NCBI RefSeq assembly: GCF_000718635.1
Contig: NZ_JOBF01000002.1
Location: 310,001-374,000 of the forward strand
Direction of reading: 5' to 3'
DNA length: 64,000 nucleotides
Source: Streptomyces varsoviensis
Lineage (GTDB): Bacteria; Actinomycetota; Actinomycetes; Streptomycetales; Streptomycetaceae
Under the pieces are notes generated by a model. The model was not told where the DNA came from, did not search any database, and saw only the letters and a list, made by a program, of their open reading frames with translations. Positions 1-8,271 of the stretch are shown piece by piece. The first letter of the stretch is position 1; the number at the start of each line of letters is the position of its first letter. A program made the translations under genes and the position numbers.

Positions 1-119
1 GCGACCCCACCCGCTCCCTCGCCCCGCCCCTCCCGCGACCCCATCCCCCCTCCCGCGGCCCCGTCTCTTCCGTGATCCCGCCCCTTCCGCGACTATCTAC
101 CGGCTGGTAACTTCACGGC

Positions 120-572
120 ATGTCTGAAACCCCGCCGTCGATCGGCGCGATGCTCACCGCCACCGTGCCCATGGCCCGCACCCTGGGCCTCGAATTCACC
201 GAGACCACCCCCGAACGCGCCGTGGTCCGCCTCCCCGACCAGGAGGAATTCCACAACCACGTCGCGGGCCCGCACGCGGGCGCCATGTTCACGCTCGGGG
301 AGACCGCGAGCGGCGCGATCGTCCTCGCGGCCTTCGGGGACCAGCTCTCCCGGGCCGTACCGCTGGCCGTACGGGCCGAGATCGGCTACCGCAAGCTCGC
401 CATGGGACCAGTCACCGCGACGGCCGAGATAGGCCGCCCCGTCGCCGACGTGGTCGCCGAACTCGACTCCGGCCGGCGCCCCGAATTCCCGGTGAACGTC
501 GCGATCACGCGCGAGGACGGCGCCGTGACCGGCGAGATGACCATCGTGTGGACCCTGCGCCCCAACGCCTGA
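120..572 (+). CDS. Hotdog-fold (PaaI/DUF4442-like) thioesterase
   Basis: A 150-aa single-domain protein. The central stretch NHVAGPHAGAMFTLGE (about residues 44-60) matches the hotdog core of PaaI/YiiD-C type acyl-CoA thioesterases, in which a glycine-rich turn leads into the long hotdog helix. The likely role is hydrolysis of small acyl-CoA thioesters in the cytoplasm; the substrate cannot be read from the sequence. No Shine-Dalgarno sequence precedes the ATG. Instead a TAACTT hexamer lies at 108-113, six bases before the ATG, so the mRNA may be leaderless. No gene is visible in the 119 bases upstream, so this gene may stand alone or continue a unit outside the window. Confidence 0.8.
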   Translation: MSETPPSIGAMLTATVPMARTLGLEFTETTPERAVVRLPDQEEFHNHVAGPHAGAMFTLGETASGAIVLAAFGDQLSRAVPLAVRAEIGYRKLAMGPVTATAEIGRPVADVVAELDSGRRPEFPVNVAITREDGAVTGEMTIVWTLRPNA

Positions 573-758
573 CCCCGCGCCCCGCCGCGTGGCCCCGCCC
601 GTCCCGCGCGTAACCTCTCTCGTCCCACGGACCACCTCGCCGGTCACCTCGCTCAACCCGAGGCCGGCGGAGCGAGTCCCCTACTCCAGTAGGCTTCCCG
701 GCGTACGCCCACGGGGGCGCGCCGGGCATGACGTGGGAAAATCTGGGAGGAACGGGCG

Positions 759-1424
759 TTGCATATCGACGGGCTGCTAGAGACGGTACCCGCGGTCGCG
801 GTGTACCTGCTGGTCGGCGGGGTCATCGGACTGGAGAGCCTGGGCATCCCGCTGCCCGGCGAGATCGTGCTCGTCAGCGCCACGCTGATGGCCGCCACTC
901 AGGACCACATCAACCCGTACGTGCTCGGCGCGTGCGCGGTCGCGGGCGCGATCATCGGCGACTCCATCGGCTATCTGATCGGCCGCAAGGGCGGCAAACC
1001 GCTGCTGGAGTGGCTCGGCCGCAAATTCCCCAAGCACTTCGGCCCCAAGCACGTGGCCACGGCCGAGCGGCAGTTCCAGAAGTGGGGCATGTGGGCCGTC
1101 TTCGTCGGCCGCTTCATCGCCCTGCTGCGGATCTTCGCCGGCCCGCTCGCGGGCGTGCTCAAGATGCCGTACTGGAAGTTCCTGATCGCCAACGTCCTCG
1201 GCGGCATCGTCTGGGCGGGCGGCACGGTCGCGGTCATCTACTCCGTCGGCAAGGTCGCCGAGAAGTGGCTCAGCAGCTTCGCCTGGGTCGGCCTGGTCCT
1301 CGCGCTGCTCTTCGGCCTCGGCTCGATGCTGGTGATGAAGCGGCGGCAGAAGAAGGCCGAGGCCGCCGAGGAGGCGGCGGCCGGGACCAAGGCCGCACCG
1401 GAGGCGGCCACGGTCGTCGACTGA
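759..1424 (+). CDS. DedA family integral membrane protein
   Basis: A 221-aa polytopic membrane protein of the DedA/VTT family, whose members are linked to envelope homeostasis and lipid scrambling. Family hallmarks are a first hydrophobic helix followed by GIPLPGEIVLVSA (about residues 28-40), the amphipathic GRKGGK stretch after helix 2, and GRFIALLRIFAGPLAG (about residues 122-137), the conserved re-entrant-loop arginine motif. The C-terminal tail is charged and rich in Lys, Ala and Glu. The start is a TTG preceded at a good distance by GGGAGGA (745-751). The gene is followed by a strong hairpin terminator and is probably monocistronic. Confidence 0.9.
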   Translation: MHIDGLLETVPAVAVYLLVGGVIGLESLGIPLPGEIVLVSATLMAATQDHINPYVLGACAVAGAIIGDSIGYLIGRKGGKPLLEWLGRKFPKHFGPKHVATAERQFQKWGMWAVFVGRFIALLRIFAGPLAGVLKMPYWKFLIANVLGGIVWAGGTVAVIYSVGKVAEKWLSSFAWVGLVLALLFGLGSMLVMKRRQKKAEAAEEAAAGTKAAPEAATVVD

Positions 1425-1493
1425 GCCGGACCCTTTCGCGGTTTTCTCGGTTTTCTTGGTTTTCCCGGCCCCCTTCCGGGCTTTCTCGTTCGC

Positions 1494-1536
1494 AGGCGAC
1501 GCCCCGCGGCTCCCACCGGGCCGCGGGGCGTCGCCT
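1494..1536 (+). terminator. Perfect 17-bp hairpin terminator after the DedA gene
   Basis: Bases 1494-1510 and 1520-1536 are perfect reverse complements (17 bp, core GACGCCCCGCGGC) with a 9-base loop. There is no T tract, as is usual for actinomycete terminators. It sits 70 bases after the DedA stop and should insulate the next gene. Confidence 0.8.
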
Positions 1537-1705
1537 ACGGTGCGTACGGACAGGTGCGTGCGGACACGTACGTACAGGCAGGGTGTGTACCGGGCAGGGT
1601 GTGTACGGCCGGGCGCGTGGGCGCGGCGTACGGCCGGCACGTTCCTGCCCGGCGATACCTACCCGAGAGAGCACCGGACGGCGGTGCGGGAGCGAGGAGA
1701 AGGCG

Positions 1706-2236
1706 ATGGCGGAGCGGGCACTGATCGCAGGGGTGGGCGGCGCGGAGCCGCGGATCGATCCGCAGGCGTTCGCGGCGCCGACGTCCGTCGTGGTCGGCGA
1801 TGTCACGGTGGCCGCCGGCGCCAGCCTCTGGTACCACGCCGTGCTGCGCGCCGACTGCGGGCCGATCATCCTCGGCGCTGACAGCAACATCCAGGACAAC
1901 TGCACCGTGCACGTGGACCCGGGCTTCCCGGTCACGGTCGGCGAGCGCGTATCGGTGGGGCACAACGCGGTGCTGCACGGCTGCACCGTCGAGGACGAGG
2001 TGCTGATCGGCATGGGCGCCACGGTCCTCAACGGAGCGCACATCGGGGCGGGCTCGCTGATCGCGGCGCAGGCCCTGGTCCCGCAGGGGCTGCGGGTGCC
2101 GCCCGGCTCGCTCGTGGCGGGAGTGCCCGCCAAGGTCAAGCGGGAGCTGACCGAGGAGGAGCGCGAGCACATCAGGGAGAACGCGGCGATGTATCTGGAG
2201 CTGGCCAAGGCGCACCGGGCGGCGCTCCACGAGTGA
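1706..2236 (+). CDS. Gamma-carbonic anhydrase-like hexapeptide-repeat protein
   Basis: A 176-aa left-handed beta-helix protein of the gamma-carbonic anhydrase/PaaY/YrdA family. It shows repeated [LIV]-G-x-x-x-x hexapeptides from about residue 25 to 130. The segments LRADCGPIILGADSNIQDNC, HVDPGFP and GHNAVLHGC supply the metal-site histidines expected in the family (His in TVHVDPG, GHNAVLHG). A C-terminal helix (about 145-176) packs on the coil in relatives. The ATG has a strong Shine-Dalgarno, GAGGAGAAGG (1694-1703), so upstream in-frame starts are unlikely. Carbonic anhydrase activity is family-based; many relatives have no measured activity. Confidence 0.88.
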   Translation: MAERALIAGVGGAEPRIDPQAFAAPTSVVVGDVTVAAGASLWYHAVLRADCGPIILGADSNIQDNCTVHVDPGFPVTVGERVSVGHNAVLHGCTVEDEVLIGMGATVLNGAHIGAGSLIAAQALVPQGLRVPPGSLVAGVPAKVKRELTEEEREHIRENAAMYLELAKAHRAALHE

Positions 2237-2285
2237 CCCGTCGGGGAACCGGCCGTACGGGGGCCGGGCGGCCGCCCACGAGCGT

Positions 2286-2358
2286 TCCGCCCGGCCCTCG
2301 CCGCCCGGCCCACGTCGCCCGGCCCGCGTCGCCCGGCCCTGGCCGCTCGGCCCTCGCC
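2286..2358. repeat. Short tandem repeat of CGCCCGGCCC-type units
   Basis: The unit CGCCCGGCCC recurs about five times at 13-14-base spacing in the 299-base gap between the carbonic-anhydrase-like gene and the GntR gene. No coding content is seen in this gap apart from the promoter-like features further downstream. Confidence 0.6.
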
Positions 2359-2425
2359 CGTACGAGCCCGAGCGCTCCGTCCGGCGGAACCGCCCGCTCC
2401 CTCCGCGAACCCGCTGGTAGCGCGT

Positions 2426-2480
2426 TTACGCAGGTCATCACGGGTGGCGTAACACTGGCGTAATGGCGCTCGGCTAGTGT
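2426..2480 (+). promoter_or_regulatory. Candidate promoter/operator of the GntR gene
   Basis: An inverted repeat TTACGC (2426-2431) / GCGTAA (2447-2452) overlaps a direct repeat GGCGTAA (2446-2452 and 2457-2463). A -10-like TAGTGT follows at 2475-2480, and no good -35 is visible. The arrangement fits autoregulation by the downstream GntR protein, which is an inference. Confidence 0.4.
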
Positions 2481-2535
2481 CACCGGCCTTGAACGCACCA
2501 CCACCGCCACCGGCGGCAGGCGCGAGGGAGGACGT

Positions 2536-3324
2536 ATGAGCGGGCGGAGACCGTACGGAGCCGACACCGGCGGCTCGCCCCGGCCGGGCTCTTCGCAGCC
2601 CCGGGCGCGACGGGCCCGGCAAGTGGCGGACGTACTGCGCCAGCAGATCACCGGCGGCGCCTTCGACAGCGGGACCCTGCCCGACGAGCGCGCCCTGGGC
2701 GCGCAGTTCCACGCCTCGCGCAACGCGGTCCGCGAGGCGCTGGGCATCCTGCGCGACGAGGGGCTGATCGCCCGCCGCCGAGGCGTCGGCACCACGGTTC
2801 TGATGCCCAAGTACGGGCACGGGCTGGACCGGCTGGCCGGACTGGCCGAGACCCTGACGGGGTACGGCCCGCTGACCAACGAGGTGCGCGCGGCCCACCG
2901 CGTGGCGGAGCCGCCGGCGGCCGTAGCGGAGCGGCTGAGCCTCGCGCCCGGCACGGGGGCGGTCTACATCGAGCGCGTACGGCGCATGGGCGGGCTTCCG
3001 CTGTCGCTGGACGCGACCTACCTCGCCGCCGACATCGGGGTGCCGCTGCTGGACCTGGATCTGGCCGGCCGCGACCTGTTCGCGCTGATCGAGGAGACGA
3101 CCGGCGGCCGGCTGGGCCGCGCGGAGGTGGCGGTGCACGCCGTCACGGCCGGCCCGGATGTCGCCGGGCTACTGGACGTCCCCGTGGGCGCGGCTGTGTT
3201 CGCCATCGACCGGCTCACGCACCTCGCCGACGGCCGCCCCGTCGACGCGGAGTCCCTGCACATCCGCGCGGACCGGCTCACTCTGCACGCCACCTTGCAC
3301 CGGGGCGCGCCCCACCCCGGTTGA
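2536..3324 (+). CDS. GntR/HutC-family transcriptional regulator
   Basis: A 262-aa regulator. The N-terminal winged HTH (about residues 28-95) contains LPDERALGAQFHASRNAVREAL and the wing RRRGVGTTV. The C-terminal half (about 110-255) is a UTRA-type ligand domain with the typical pattern IERVRRMGGLPLSLDATYL and a closing repeat of that pattern. Members bind a small effector that releases the operator. The ATG is preceded by GAGGGAGGACGT, a strong Shine-Dalgarno. The next gene, 129 bases downstream on the same strand, encodes a TauE/SafE permease, which is a plausible target. The effector is unknown. Confidence 0.87.
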   Translation: MSGRRPYGADTGGSPRPGSSQPRARRARQVADVLRQQITGGAFDSGTLPDERALGAQFHASRNAVREALGILRDEGLIARRRGVGTTVLMPKYGHGLDRLAGLAETLTGYGPLTNEVRAAHRVAEPPAAVAERLSLAPGTGAVYIERVRRMGGLPLSLDATYLAADIGVPLLDLDLAGRDLFALIEETTGGRLGRAEVAVHAVTAGPDVAGLLDVPVGAAVFAIDRLTHLADGRPVDAESLHIRADRLTLHATLHRGAPHPG

Positions 3325-3453
3325 CGCCGAGCCCGAGCCCGCGGCTCCGGGAGGGGCCGCTCTTCTCTCACCCGCGCCGCGTACGCGCGCGCCTGTCCGT
3401 AGCGCTCCCTGCACGCGCGCGCTCGTACGCCCTGCCCGACCGGAGGCCGACTC

Positions 3454-4221
3454 GTGGCCGATCTGAACACCTGGACCCTCGCCCTGCTGGCTCTCTTCGG
3501 CCTCGCCGGAGGCATCGGCATCACCGCGCTCGGGCCGGGCGGCGTGCTGCCGACGATCGGGCTGTTCGCGCTGACCCGGCTCGCCCCGGCCGAGGTGGCG
3601 GGCACCGCGATCGTCACGCATATCGCGACCGGCGCGCTGGCCACCGCCGCCTACACGCGCTCCGGGCAGTTGCGCGACCCCGCCACCCGCCGCACCGCGC
3701 TGATCCTGGCCGGCGCCGCCGTCATCGGTACACCGCTGGGCGTGCTGGTCAACACCATGGTCTCCAAAGGGGCGTTCGGGCTGTTGCTCGGGGCGTTCGC
3801 GGCCCTCGTCGCCGTGCTCGTCTGGTACCGCGAACGCCACGGCGGGCCCGGCGAGGGGGCGAGCCACCCGGCGGCGTCGTGGATCGCGGCGCTGGGGTTC
3901 GCGGTGGCGGCGGCGAGCGGCATCGTGGGCATCGGCGGACCGATGCTCACGGTCCCGCTGCTGGTCGCCGCGGGCGTCCCCATGCTGGAGTCGCTGGCGG
4001 CGGCCCAGGCCCAGTCGGTGGTCATCGCGGGCATCGGCACGCTGGGCTACGTGGCCCACGGGGCCGTCGACTGGCGGCTCGCCGCCCTGGTCGGCGTGCC
4101 CGAGATCGCGGGTGTCCTCATCGGCTGGAAGATCGCGCGGGCCCTGCCCACGCGCACCCTGAAGTACGCCCTCGTCGCGGCGTTGCTGGCGGTGGCCCCC
4201 TACCTGGCGCTGCACGGCTGA
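3454..4221 (+). CDS. TauE/SafE (TSUP) family membrane permease
   Basis: A 255-aa polytopic membrane protein with about eight hydrophobic segments in two similar halves, the TSUP layout (putative sulfite, sulfonate or organoanion exporters). The first half begins GLAGGIGITALGPGGVLPT and the second half ASGIVGIGGPMLTVPLL; both carry the family's glycine-rich first-helix motif. The start is a GTG with GGAGG eight bases upstream (3440-3445 region). Its position after the GntR gene suggests local control. The substrate cannot be read from the sequence. Confidence 0.87.
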   Translation: MADLNTWTLALLALFGLAGGIGITALGPGGVLPTIGLFALTRLAPAEVAGTAIVTHIATGALATAAYTRSGQLRDPATRRTALILAGAAVIGTPLGVLVNTMVSKGAFGLLLGAFAALVAVLVWYRERHGGPGEGASHPAASWIAALGFAVAAASGIVGIGGPMLTVPLLVAAGVPMLESLAAAQAQSVVIAGIGTLGYVAHGAVDWRLAALVGVPEIAGVLIGWKIARALPTRTLKYALVAALLAVAPYLALHG

Positions 4222-4301
4222 GCGAGGGCGGCGCCGGGGTGGGGTGAAGATCACAGCTCACGGGTCTGAACGCCCCTGACGCCGCCGACTACCGTGAGCG
4301 G

Positions 4302-5195
4302 GTGCCGAAGGACCGGAACACGTTCTCATTCAACCCGGCGGCTTCGCTCGCGGCCTGGCGGCGGCGGACCGTGTCGCGCGCCGTGCACCGCGGCTGGCGC
4401 TGGGTGCAGCAGGCCGGCGCCGTCACCGCCGAGCGCCCGGGCCCGTACCGCTTCCGGGCCATCGGCCACGGCACCCGGCTCGCCTTCCCGCTCGGCACGG
4501 TCTTCGGCGAGCCCTGGATCGAACTCGGCGCCCATTGCGTCATCGGCGAACAGGTCACCCTCACCGCCGGCCTGATGCCCGGCGTCGACCTCGGCCCGGA
4601 CCCGGTCCTGCGCCTGGGCGACGGCGTGGTGCTGGGCCGGGGCAGCCATGTGGTGGCCTCCCGGCCCGTCACGTTCGGGAACGACGTGTTCTGCGGCCCG
4701 TACACCTACGTCACCAGCGACAACCACTCCTACGACGACCCGGAGCGGCCCGTGGGGAAGCAGTGGCCGCGCTCCGCGCCCGTCGAGATAGGCACCGGCA
4801 GTTGGCTCGGCGCGGGCGCGGTGATCCTGCCGGGCGCCCGGCTCGGCCGCAACGTCGTCGTCGCGGCGGGCGCGGTGGTCCGCGGCGAGGTCCCCGATCA
4901 CGCCGTGGTCGCCGGGGCCCCCGCCCGGGTCGTACGGCGCTGGGACCCGGAGGCGGGCTGGCAACCGCCCCTGCGGACCCCGCCGCCCACCCCGATCCCG
5001 GAGGGCGTCACCCCCGAACAGCTCCTGGCGCTGGCGGCATCGGAGCTGGAACCCGAGCCGGAGCCGGAGCCGGCGTCGGGACCGGGGTCGGCATCGGCCT
5101 CGGCGCCTGAGCTGACGCCAGCGTCGGAGCTGGGGCCGGCGTCGGAGCTGGAGCCGGACGGCTCCGGCGCGCCGGCCTTCCCGGCGGACCGCTGA
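4302..5195 (+). CDS. Hexapeptide-repeat (LbH) O-acyltransferase with acidic repeat tail
   Basis: A 297-aa protein. Residues about 60-215 form a left-handed beta-helix acyltransferase of the maltose/sugar O-acetyltransferase type; the segment TSDNHSYDDP carries the expected catalytic His and GAGAVILPGARLGRNVVVAAG shows canonical hexapeptides. After residue 245 the protein becomes a low-complexity tail of Glu-Pro, Ala-Ser and Glu-Leu repeats, built on tandem GAGCCGGAGCC-like DNA (about 5045-5160). The start is a GTG without a Shine-Dalgarno, but TACCGT (4290-4295) ends six bases before it, so a leaderless mRNA is likely. The acceptor substrate is unknown. Confidence 0.82.
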   Translation: MPKDRNTFSFNPAASLAAWRRRTVSRAVHRGWRWVQQAGAVTAERPGPYRFRAIGHGTRLAFPLGTVFGEPWIELGAHCVIGEQVTLTAGLMPGVDLGPDPVLRLGDGVVLGRGSHVVASRPVTFGNDVFCGPYTYVTSDNHSYDDPERPVGKQWPRSAPVEIGTGSWLGAGAVILPGARLGRNVVVAAGAVVRGEVPDHAVVAGAPARVVRRWDPEAGWQPPLRTPPPTPIPEGVTPEQLLALAASELEPEPEPEPASGPGSASASAPELTPASELGPASELEPDGSGAPAFPADR

Positions 5196-5385
5196 CCGGG
5201 CCACGCACGGCACGCCTGCCTCGCACGCTCCCGGGCTTCAGCGGGCTCACTTTTGCGGGGCTCGCGCCCGTACGAGCGTGCCGGCGGCGAGCAGGGCGAG
5301 CACGGCGAGCACAGCGGGCTCCGGGTGCGATGGCTCGGGCTCGACTCTAGCCTGGCCGTAAACGCCCCGGACCACGGAGACGATC

Positions 5386-8175
5386 ATGGAACGGTCCACG
5401 AGAGCCGCCGAATCCACAGCGCGGGACAGCGGTCCGACGCGGCCCGGGGAAGAGATCTCCGCGTACAACAGCGTCGCCCAATTGCAGACCGATATCTGGT
5501 GGTCGCTCTCGGACGCCGCGCGCAGGCTGGCGATCCCCGACCTCGACCCCGCCGAACGGACCGAGGCGACGGCCGCCGTCGACCGGAACCTCGCGGACAT
5601 CGAGGTCCTCACGCACTACTACAGCCATCCGGGGCGGCAGGTGGCGGAAACCCTGCGCGGGCTGGCCTCCGAGCCGGCGTACGCCGAACTGAGCCGGACG
5701 GCCGCCCAGATCGGCCGCGGCCTGCTCGCCGACGTGCCGGACGCCACGGCCGCGGTGGCACAGGACGGGACGGGCACCGTCGCCGACCGGCGGCCGCGGT
5801 TCGACGTGCTGGTGGTCGCCGACCTCTCCGAGACTGAGGAGGCGAAGGTCCACCGTGATCTGCGCGCGTCGCGCCGCCGCGAGGACCCCTTCGTCTACGG
5901 CGTGGTCGCCGTGTCGAATTTCGTCGACGCGATGGTGGCGATCCTGGTCAACCCGTGGATCCAGGCGGTCGTCGCCCGGCCTGACTTCCACACCCATTCG
6001 GACTTCGACCTGACGCTGCTCGACCGATTGCTGCCGCCGGTCGGACCGCCCGACCTCGACCGCCTCACCGCGGCCGACCGGGCCCGCGCCCTCGCCCACC
6101 GCATCCGGCGGGAACGGCCCGAGCTGGATCTCTACCTGGTCGAACAAGCCTCGATCGAACAGCTCGCCACGCAGATCGGGGACGAATTCGACTCGGTCTT
6201 CCTGCAACAGGAGGACGTCCTGGACCTGCATCTGACGATTCTGCGCGGCGTCGGCCGACGCTACCGGACGCCGTTCTACTCGGCGCTGCTGGAATACGCC
6301 CGTAAGCCGAGCGGAGTGTTCCACGCCCTGCCGGTCTCCCGCGGGAACTCGGTGGTCCGCTCGCCGTGGATCCACGACATGTGCGACTTCTACGGGCTGA
6401 ACATCTTCCTGGCCGAGACGTCGGCGACGGCCGGTGGACTGGACTCGCTGCTGGAACCGCATGGCCCGATCAAGGAGGCACAGGACCTGGCCGCCCGTGC
6501 CTTCGGCGCGCGGCGGACCTACTTCGTGACCAACGGGACGTCCACCGCGAACAAAATCGTCACCCAGTCGCTGGTGGCGCCGGGCGACGTCGTCCTGGTC
6601 GACCGCAACTGCCATAAATCCCACCACTACGCGCAGGTGCTCGCCGGTTCCCACGTCTCCTATCTCGACAGCTACGCGATCGACGAATTCTCCATGTACG
6701 GCGCGATTCCGCTGTCCGACATCAAACGGACGCTGCTGACGTACCGGCGCGAGGGCAGACTCGACCAGGTGGCATTGGTATCGCTCACGAACTGCACCTT
6801 CGACGGCGTCGTGTACGACGTGGAACGCGTGATGGCCGAATGCCTCGCGATCAAGCCCGACCTGGTCTTCCTGTGGGACGAGGCGTGGTTCGCGTTCGCC
6901 CGTTTCCACCCCGTGTACCGGCGGCGGACCGCGATGGCCGCGGCGGCCCGCCTGGCCGAACGCTTCGGCACGGCGGAATACCGCGCCGAGTACGAGCGGC
7001 ATGTCCAGCGGATGCGCGGCATGGCGGACGACGACCTGGTGCGCGAGCCGCTGCTCCCGGACCCGGACAAGGTCAGAATTCGCGCCTACGCCACACAGTC
7101 GACGCACAAGACCCTGACCTCGTTGCGACAGGGATCGATGATCCACGTCCACGACGAGGAATTCGGCTGGCGGAACGAGGAGGCATTCCACGAGGCCTAT
7201 ATGACGCACACGTCGACCTCTCCGAACTACCAGGTGCTGGCGTCCCTCGACGTCGGCCGGCGCCAGGTCGAGCTGGAAGGGTTCGAACTGGTGTCGCGCC
7301 AGGTCGAGCTGGCGATGACGCTGCGCGACCGGATCGCCGGGCACCCCCTGCTCGCGAAGTATTTCCGGGTGCTCGGCAGCAGCGAGCTGATCCCCGACGA
7401 GTACCGGCGGCGGGGCGGCGACTGTCCGCTGCACGCCGGGCCGGTGGCGATGGAAGAGGCGTGGAACACCGATGAGTTCGTCCTCGACCCCTGTCGGCTG
7501 ACCATCGAGATCTCCGCGACGGGCATCGACGGCGACACCTTCAAGCACGCGCAACTCATGGACCGCTGGGGCATTCAGATCAACAAGACCACCCGCAACA
7601 CGGTATTGGCGATGACGAATATCGGCACGCCCCGCACGGCCGCCGCGCATCTCCTCCGGGCGCTGCTCGGCATCGCGGTGGAATTGGAGGCCGAAACCGG
7701 CCAGTTGACGCCTGAGAAGAAGCGCGCTTTCGACCTCCGGGTCGACGCGCTGACCCACGACCACCCGCCGCTCCCCGATTTCTCCCGGTTCCACGACACT
7801 TTCCGTGCCGACCCCGCCGGCGCGGCGGGCGACGGGGACATGCGTAAGGCCTATTACATGGCCTATCGAGAAGAACTGTGCGAGTTCGTGTCGCCCGGTG
7901 AGGCGCGACGCCGGGTCGAGGCCGGTCAGCCGGTCGTTTCGGCGATCTTCGTCACCCCGTATCCGCCGGGCTTTCCGATCCTGGTGCCGGGTCAGGAGTT
8001 CAGCGAGGATATTCTCGATTTCATGGATGCCTTGGACACCAAGGAGATCCACGGATTCGACCCGGAATGCGGGTACCGGGTGTTCGTACGGTCGGCCCTC
8101 GTCGGCGCCGGCGACGGTGGCGGGACGCCCGCTGGTACGGGGGAGGGCGGGGGCCCGGCGGCCGGGAAGCGCTGA
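5386..8175 (+). CDS. Large PLP-dependent Orn/Lys/Arg-type decarboxylase
   Basis: A 929-aa fold-type I PLP enzyme of the bacterial Orn/Lys/Arg decarboxylase family. The PLP-domain landmarks are FVTNGTSTANKIV (phosphate-binding region), the cofactor aspartate in LWDEAWFAF (about D498) and the Schiff-base lysine in QSTHKTLTS (about K575, with the usual preceding His). A response-regulator-like N-terminal wing domain and a C-terminal domain from about 740 complete the family plan. It would make a diamine or agmatine from a basic amino acid, but the true substrate is not readable. It is longer than the E. coli enzymes (about 710-755 aa), mostly because of an N-terminal extension of about 130 residues. 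The ATG follows CGGAGA (5374-5379). The last codons are part of a 43-bp tandem repeat that continues past the stop. Confidence 0.85.
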   Translation: MERSTRAAESTARDSGPTRPGEEISAYNSVAQLQTDIWWSLSDAARRLAIPDLDPAERTEATAAVDRNLADIEVLTHYYSHPGRQVAETLRGLASEPAYAELSRTAAQIGRGLLADVPDATAAVAQDGTGTVADRRPRFDVLVVADLSETEEAKVHRDLRASRRREDPFVYGVVAVSNFVDAMVAILVNPWIQAVVARPDFHTHSDFDLTLLDRLLPPVGPPDLDRLTAADRARALAHRIRRERPELDLYLVEQASIEQLATQIGDEFDSVFLQQEDVLDLHLTILRGVGRRYRTPFYSALLEYARKPSGVFHALPVSRGNSVVRSPWIHDMCDFYGLNIFLAETSATAGGLDSLLEPHGPIKEAQDLAARAFGARRTYFVTNGTSTANKIVTQSLVAPGDVVLVDRNCHKSHHYAQVLAGSHVSYLDSYAIDEFSMYGAIPLSDIKRTLLTYRREGRLDQVALVSLTNCTFDGVVYDVERVMAECLAIKPDLVFLWDEAWFAFARFHPVYRRRTAMAAAARLAERFGTAEYRAEYERHVQRMRGMADDDLVREPLLPDPDKVRIRAYATQSTHKTLTSLRQGSMIHVHDEEFGWRNEEAFHEAYMTHTSTSPNYQVLASLDVGRRQVELEGFELVSRQVELAMTLRDRIAGHPLLAKYFRVLGSSELIPDEYRRRGGDCPLHAGPVAMEEAWNTDEFVLDPCRLTIEISATGIDGDTFKHAQLMDRWGIQINKTTRNTVLAMTNIGTPRTAAAHLLRALLGIAVELEAETGQLTPEKKRAFDLRVDALTHDHPPLPDFSRFHDTFRADPAGAAGDGDMRKAYYMAYREELCEFVSPGEARRRVEAGQPVVSAIFVTPYPPGFPILVPGQEFSEDILDFMDALDTKEIHGFDPECGYRVFVRSALVGAGDGGGTPAGTGEGGGPAAGKR

Positions 8176-8262
8176 CGTACGCGGGAGGGCGAGGGGCCGG
8201 CGGTTGGGGAACGCTGAAGCACGCGGGGGAGCGAGGGGCCGACGGCCGAGGCGACGCCGGCC
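8135..8262. repeat. Three-copy 43-bp repeat across the decarboxylase stop
   Basis: Three degenerate copies start at about 8135, 8178 and 8220 (period 42-43), each opening with a (T/C)ACGnGGGnGAG(G)GCG motif. The first copy encodes the last residues and the stop of the decarboxylase; the other two lie in the gap before the convergent permease gene. Confidence 0.75.
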
Positions 8263-8271
8263 GGGACCGCG

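Noticed and set aside
1270..3138. A 622-aa minus-strand open frame opposite the carbonic-anhydrase-like and GntR genes
   Set aside because: Arg/Pro/Ala-rich shadow with no family motif; the sense genes have clear domains and Shine-Dalgarno sequences.
7260..7300. tRNA-like GGGTTCGA words at several places
   Set aside because: They lie inside well-supported genes and no cloverleaf with acceptor and anticodon stems can be drawn around them.
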